Below the pieces are notes generated by a model. The model did not search any database and was not told the origin of the DNA. It saw nothing but the letters and a program-made list of their open reading frames with translations. Positions 7,266-11,030 of a stretch of DNA of 11,030 nt are shown in pieces. How positions within the stretch are numbered: the first letter of the stretch is position 1; each line of letters starts with the position of its first letter. Origin of the DNA: Parasulfuritortus sp037446165 (GTDB taxonomy: Bacteria > Pseudomonadota > Gammaproteobacteria > Burkholderiales > Thiobacillaceae); the NCBI GenBank assembly GCA_037446165.1, contig JBBIJC010000083.1:1-11030 (forward strand), given 5' to 3'. Made by a program: the position numbers and the translations under genes.

Positions 7266-7472
7266 ATGAAATCCGGCATTCACCCCGAATACAAAGAGAT
7301 CAACGTGGCCTGTGGCTGCGGTGCCAAGTTCGTAACCCGCTCGACCATGGGCAAAGACCTGCATGTGGAAGTCTGCTCCATGTGCCATCCGTTCTATACC
7401 GGCAAGCAGAAGATCGTCGACACCGCCGGTCGCGTCGAGAAGTTCCGCCAGAAGTACGGCATGAAGAAGTAA
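7266..7472 (+). CDS. rpmE: 50S ribosomal protein L31, zinc-ligand form
   Basis: The 68-residue product has the standard length and start (MKSGIHPEY) of L31 type A, a protein of the large ribosomal subunit at the central protuberance that contributes to the bridge with the small subunit. Four cysteines, C16 and C18 (ACGC) and C37 and C40 (CSMC), form the zinc site, so this is the zinc-containing form and not the cysteine-free paralogue made under zinc starvation. The basic C-terminus (FRQKYGMKK) is typical. A purine-rich AAAAGAG (7253-7259) is the likely ribosome binding site. The gene is monocistronic in appearance: a promoter candidate precedes it and a strong terminator follows 22 bases after the stop. 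Confidence 0.98.
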   Translation: MKSGIHPEYKEINVACGCGAKFVTRSTMGKDLHVEVCSMCHPFYTGKQKIVDTAGRVEKFRQKYGMKK

Positions 7473-7494
7473 TCCCTCAGGGATACTGGCAAGG

Positions 7495-7524
7495 AAGGCA
7501 GCTCAAAGGCTGCCTTTTTTGTTT
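7495..7524 (+). terminator. Intrinsic terminator of rpmE
   Basis: The arms AAGGCAGC (7495-7502) and GCTGCCTT (7509-7516) form an eight-pair stem with a six-base loop, followed by a T-rich tract at 7515-7524 broken only by one G. A smaller hairpin, ATCCC-TCA-GGGAT (7472-7484), directly follows the rpmE stop. The terminator leaves only ten bases before the next start codon. Confidence 0.9.
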
Positions 7525-7534
7525 ATCGAACGCG

Positions 7535-9103
7535 ATGAGCATGCACGTTCCCAGCCGAGCCGAGAAAATCTGGCTTTTCGCCTTTCTGGCGGTCTGGTGC
7601 TTTTTCGGCCTGACCGGACGTGACGCCTGGAAGCCGGAAGAGGCCCTGGCTCTGGCTCCCATCCTGGACTGGCTGGATCACGGCGGACTGGTGGCCAGCT
7701 CGTCGGCACCTTTCCATACCCTGCTTTCCGGTTTCTTCGCCTGGATCACCCAGCCCTGGCTGGATGCCCAGGACGGGGCGCGGCTGGCCAGCGGCGCCCT
7801 GACGCTCGCCGCGCTGACCTTCACGGCCTATGCCGCCCTGGCCCTGTTCGGGCCGGGCTTCGGCGCGGCCGCCGCACTCGCCCTGATGGGCTGCTTTGGC
7901 CTGATGCTGCGCGCTCACGCCCTGCTGCCGGAGACGGCCTTGCTGATGGGCTATGCCTGGCTGATCTATGGCATCGCCCAGGCCAGGGATAAGGTCCGGC
8001 GTGGCGCCATCGCCATCGCCCTGTCCGGCCTGGTGCTGGCACTCAGTCGCGGCCTGCCGGATCTGGTGGCTGTCATCCTGATCGTCCTGCTGCCGCTCCT
8101 GTCCCGCGACTGGCGCAGCCGCAATTATCGCCAGGCCGCGCTGTTCGGTCTGGCTGGCCTGGCCGCACTGCTACTGGCCTGGCTGGCCGCCCTTGGCCTG
8201 ACCGGCGACCAGGCCATCGGTACATGGTGGGGCCAGTTCACCAGCCGGCTCACGCCCGACCACAGTCCAGCCGCGCTGCTCAACCTGTTGACCTGGTTCG
8301 CCTGGCCGGTCTGGCCGCTTGCGCTCTGGACGATCTGGCATGAGCACCGCCGCCTGGGTCGGGCAACCGAACTGCATCCGGTGCTCGGCGCCCTGGCAGT
8401 CACCTTTGTCCTGGGCCTCTGGCCGAGCCATTCCGGCGGCAGCGCCCTGCCGGTGCTGGTGCCGCTGGCGCTGCTCGCCAGCCACGGCGTCGCCAGCCTC
8501 AAGCGTGGCGGCGCCCAGGGCTTCTACTGGTTTGGCGTGCTCTGCTTCCTGTTCTTCGCAATAGCCTTCTGGGTCTATTTCTCGGCCCTCGAATGGGGCG
8601 TGCCCTATCAGATCGCCAGGCACCTGAAACAGATGACGCCGTCGTATCAGGCTGGCAGCGTCCATGCCGGCACGCTGCTGGCGGCGGCTGTCGTCACCCT
8701 GCTCTGGCTGGCCGTGATTCCGCTGTTTCCCCGCGCCAAGGCGCGTCCGGTCCTGGTCTGGGCCACCGGCATGGCGATGACCTGGTTCCTCCTGATCCTG
8801 CTGTTCCGGCCCTGGGCCGAGGCCGGCTGGGGCTATCGCCCGCTGATCGAGGACATGGCGAGCCGTCTGCCGGCCGACGCCTGTCTGCGCGCCGACGTCG
8901 ATCCGGCCATGGCCACCATGCTGCGCCTGCGTCTGGGTCGGCAATACCGAACCGACGGAACCTGCGCCTACTGGCTGACTTCGCGCCGGGCAGCCGATCT
9001 CAGCGGCCCGATCTGGGAAGGCAGCCGGCCACGCGACAAGCAGAAGCATTACCGGCTTTACCTGCGTATTTCATCAATCCGTCGCCATGGAGTAGTAGAC
9101 TGA
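7535..9103 (+). CDS. GT39-like polytopic membrane glycosyltransferase
   Basis: The 522-residue product has about 12 hydrophobic segments (first near 11-28, last near 405-424) and a soluble C-terminal tail of about 100 residues. This layout, with the acidic motif GRDAWKPEEA (28-37) in the loop after the first helix, is that of GT-C enzymes of the ArnT/PMT type (GT39), which transfer sugars from polyprenyl-phosphate carriers to lipid A, proteins or other acceptors on the periplasmic side. D30 or E35/E36 are the catalytic candidates. Donor and acceptor are unknown. The open frame extends upstream through rpmE, but those codons lie inside another gene and its terminator, so ATG 7535 (or 7541) is chosen. 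No clear ribosome binding site precedes it. hoxF begins 27 bases after the stop, although no functional link is evident. Family assignment is moderate, since the fold is clearer than the activity. Confidence 0.78.
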   Translation: MSMHVPSRAEKIWLFAFLAVWCFFGLTGRDAWKPEEALALAPILDWLDHGGLVASSSAPFHTLLSGFFAWITQPWLDAQDGARLASGALTLAALTFTAYAALALFGPGFGAAAALALMGCFGLMLRAHALLPETALLMGYAWLIYGIAQARDKVRRGAIAIALSGLVLALSRGLPDLVAVILIVLLPLLSRDWRSRNYRQAALFGLAGLAALLLAWLAALGLTGDQAIGTWWGQFTSRLTPDHSPAALLNLLTWFAWPVWPLALWTIWHEHRRLGRATELHPVLGALAVTFVLGLWPSHSGGSALPVLVPLALLASHGVASLKRGGAQGFYWFGVLCFLFFAIAFWVYFSALEWGVPYQIARHLKQMTPSYQAGSVHAGTLLAAAVVTLLWLAVIPLFPRAKARPVLVWATGMAMTWFLLILLFRPWAEAGWGYRPLIEDMASRLPADACLRADVDPAMATMLRLRLGRQYRTDGTCAYWLTSRRAADLSGPIWEGSRPRDKQKHYRLYLRISSIRRHGVVD

Positions 9104-9130
9104 TACCGTACCCATTCGCGGGAATCGGTC

Positions 9131-10918
9131 ATGCAGCCAAGCGACACACTGGACGCCATCCTTGTCCGCCACCCCCGGCGGCCGGAGTCGCTGCTGCAGG
9201 TCCTGCGCGACATCCAGGAAATCCACAACCACATTCCAGCCGGCATTGACGCGGCAGTGGCAGATGCCCTGAACCTGCCGCTGGCCCGGGTACGCGGCGT
9301 GATCGGCTTCTATTCCTTCCTTTCAAGCGAGCCACTGGGCCGCTACCGCCTGCTGTTCTCGGACAACATCACCGACCGCATGCTGGGCAACCAGGACCTG
9401 CTGCAAACCCTGTGCGGCAAGCTCTGGCTGGAGCCGGGCAAGGTCTCCGAGGACGGCCTGGTCAGCGTCGACACCACGTCCTGCACCGGCATGTGCGACC
9501 AGGGCCCGGCCATGCTGGCCAATGGCCGCGCCATCACCCGGCTGAGCCACCACCGCATCAACGAGATCGCGGAACTGGTGCGCAGCCAGGCCCCGATCGC
9601 CGCCTGGCCGGCCGAATTTTTCCGGGTCGACGACCAGATCCGCCAGGCCGGCCCGCTGCTCGATTGCGGTCCGATCGCCGGCGAGGCGCTGGAGGCCGCG
9701 CTCGATCGCGGTCCGGATGGCGTGATCGAACAACTGAACCGGTCCGGCCTGCGCGGCCGCGGCGGCGCAGGCTTCCCGACCGGACGCAAATGGGCGGCCT
9801 GCAGGGAAGCGCCGGCCGATGCCCGCTATGTGGTCTGCAACGCCGACGAGGGCGAGCCCGGCACCTTCAAGGACCGCGTCCTGCTCACCCGCCATGCCGA
9901 TCTGCTGTTCGAAGGCATGACCGTGTGCGGCCTGTCCGTGGGCGCGCGGCAGGGTTTTCTCTACCTGCGCGGCGAATACCGCTACCTGCTGGAACCATTG
10001 CAGGACCTGCTCGACCGGCGCCGGCAGGCCGGGCTGCTGGGTACGGCCATCCGGGGCCATGCCGGCGCCGACTTCGACATCGTCATCCACCTCGGTGCCG
10101 GCGCCTATGTCTGCGGCGAGGAATCGGCCCTGATCGAATCGCTCGAAGGCAAGCGTGGCATCCCGCGCAACCGGCCGCCGTTCCCGGTGACGCACGGCTA
10201 TCTGCAGAAGCCGACCGTGGTCAACAATGTCGAGACCTTCTGCGCCGCCGCCCTGGTTACTCTGCACGGCGGCGATGGCTACAGGAGCCGGGGCACCGCG
10301 CAATCGACCGGCAGCAAGCTGCTCTCGGTCTCGGGTGACTGCGCCCGGCCCGGCATCTACGAATACGATTTCGGGGTGACGGTGCGTCAGGTGCTGGCCG
10401 ACTGCGGCGCCGCCAACAGCCTGGCGGTGCAGGTCGGCGGCCCGTCCGGCACCTGCATCGGGCCGCATGAGTTCGACCGCAAGCTGTGCTTCGAGGACCT
10501 GGCCACCGCCGGCGCCTTCATGATCTTCGACGACACCCGCGACATGTTCGAGGTGGCGCACAACTTCACCGACTTCTTCGCCCACGAGTCGTGCGGCTTC
10601 TGCACCCCGTGCCGGGTCGGCACCAGCATGCTCAAGGGCATCATGGCCAAGGTCGCGGCCGGCCACGGCACCCGGCACGAGCTGAACGAGATCGAACAGC
10701 TCGACCAGGTGCTGCAGCAATCGGCCCACTGTGGATTGGGCCACACCGCCTGCAACCCGTCCCTGGACATGCTCAAGCGATTTCGGCCGGCCTTCGAGCG
10801 GCGTATGAAGTCGCTCGATTTCGAACCGGCCTTCGACCTCGATGGTGCCCTGGCCCGCGCCCGCGCCATGACCGGCCGCGACGACGCCGGTGCCCACCTG
10901 CATCAGGAAGAATCATGA
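9131..10918 (+). CDS. hoxF: HoxF-type diaphorase subunit (NuoE-NuoF fusion) of NAD-linked [NiFe] hydrogenase
   Basis: The 595-residue protein joins a NuoE-like domain (about 1-150) to a full NuoF-like domain (about 165-570), the architecture and length of HoxF of soluble NAD-reducing hydrogenases, whose FMN site exchanges electrons with NAD(H). NuoF signatures are GLRGRGGAGFPTGRKW (206-221), CNADEGEPGTFKDR (236-249), GAGAYVCGEESALIES (322-337) and the [4Fe-4S] ligands C488-x2-C491-x2-C494 plus C534. In the NuoE part only the second cysteine pair survives (C118, C122 in SCTGMC). The first pair aligns with S77 and D82, so a normal [2Fe-2S] cluster is unlikely, as in other HoxF proteins. ATG 9131 has a modest GCGGGAA upstream. 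The stop overlaps the next start (ATGA). An NAD-linked formate dehydrogenase subunit is the main alternative; the missing hydrogenase genes would decide. Confidence 0.82.
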   Translation: MQPSDTLDAILVRHPRRPESLLQVLRDIQEIHNHIPAGIDAAVADALNLPLARVRGVIGFYSFLSSEPLGRYRLLFSDNITDRMLGNQDLLQTLCGKLWLEPGKVSEDGLVSVDTTSCTGMCDQGPAMLANGRAITRLSHHRINEIAELVRSQAPIAAWPAEFFRVDDQIRQAGPLLDCGPIAGEALEAALDRGPDGVIEQLNRSGLRGRGGAGFPTGRKWAACREAPADARYVVCNADEGEPGTFKDRVLLTRHADLLFEGMTVCGLSVGARQGFLYLRGEYRYLLEPLQDLLDRRRQAGLLGTAIRGHAGADFDIVIHLGAGAYVCGEESALIESLEGKRGIPRNRPPFPVTHGYLQKPTVVNNVETFCAAALVTLHGGDGYRSRGTAQSTGSKLLSVSGDCARPGIYEYDFGVTVRQVLADCGAANSLAVQVGGPSGTCIGPHEFDRKLCFEDLATAGAFMIFDDTRDMFEVAHNFTDFFAHESCGFCTPCRVGTSMLKGIMAKVAAGHGTRHELNEIEQLDQVLQQSAHCGLGHTACNPSLDMLKRFRPAFERRMKSLDFEPAFDLDGALARARAMTGRDDAGAHLHQEES

Positions 10919-11030
10919 GCGAAACCTTCGACCTCGACGGCACGCCCGTTCCCTTCCAGTCCGGCCAGACCGTGTTGCAGGCCGCGCTCGCGGCGGGCCG
11001 CTACATCCCGCACCTGTGCTACCACCCGGA
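10915..11030 (+). CDS. hoxU: HoxU-type [2Fe-2S] diaphorase subunit (partial, runs off right edge)
   Basis: Thirty-eight codons are visible. The start MSETFDLDGTPVPF, then GQTVLQAALAAGRYIPHLCYHP, is the beginning of a plant-ferredoxin-type [2Fe-2S] domain, with C35 as the first cluster ligand. In hydrogenase operons this follows HoxF and carries electrons from the hydrogenase to the flavin subunit. The ATG overlaps the hoxF stop (ATGA), and AGGAAG (10905-10910) is the ribosome binding site, so the two are translationally coupled. The same kind of domain opens NuoG and FdsA, so the fragment alone does not exclude a much longer formate dehydrogenase or Complex I subunit. The HoxU call rests mainly on the neighbour. 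Confidence 0.68.
   Translation, partial: MSETFDLDGTPVPFQSGQTVLQAALAAGRYIPHLCYHP

Noticed and set aside
7211..7534. A 108-codon N-terminal extension of the glycosyltransferase
   Set aside because: The extension lies over rpmE in another frame and across a clear intrinsic terminator, and its residues look like a shadow, so translation from 7211 is implausible.
9323..10903. A 526-codon open frame on the minus strand, antisense to hoxF
   Set aside because: It mirrors the strongly conserved NuoF coding sequence and has low-complexity composition with no motif, so it is a codon-bias shadow.

Overview
The window is high-GC, densely coded and looks like the chromosome of a proteobacterium. The gene set (bacterial SelO, SWIM/SNF2 helicase, ClC transporter, YkgJ-type cysteine protein, zinc-type L31, a GT39-like membrane enzyme and a HoxF-type fused diaphorase subunit) suggests a betaproteobacterium, perhaps Rhodocyclales or a relative with facultative hydrogen or redox metabolism. 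That placement is an inference from family resemblance, because no taxonomic marker could be compared here. A run of exactly 100 N flanked by an identical 55-base overlap shows a draft short-read assembly.

Left part (1-5191). A secreted-protein gene starts at 60 and runs leftward off the edge. After a divergent intergenic region come selO (315-1814), a protein AMPylase with all expected active-site residues, and a 1097-residue SWIM zinc-finger SNF2-family helicase/ATPase (1898-5191, GTG start). The 173 bases after the helicase gene carry three consecutive inverted repeats and no convincing gene.

Middle part (5365-7180). A ClC-type Cl-/H+ antiporter gene is followed after 2 bases by a short cysteine-cluster gene (YkgJ family). 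The scaffold gap interrupts that second gene. Collapsing the duplicated 55 bases and the N run restores one clean 86-residue frame, so the gene is almost certainly intact in the organism.

Right part (7200-11030). rpmE (ribosomal protein L31, zinc-ligand form) has a plausible sigma70 promoter and a strong intrinsic terminator. Ten bases after the terminator T-tract begins a polytopic GT39-like membrane glycosyltransferase gene, followed 27 bases later by hoxF and an overlapping hoxU start. HoxF and HoxU are the NADH-dehydrogenase (diaphorase) module of an NAD-linked [NiFe] hydrogenase. The hydrogenase subunits themselves would lie beyond the right edge.

I did not find a convincing undescribed system. 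The items most worth a second look are the artificial gap in the cysteine-cluster gene, the half-lost [2Fe-2S] site in the NuoE-like domain of HoxF, the terminator placed directly before the glycosyltransferase gene, and the triple-hairpin intergenic region.
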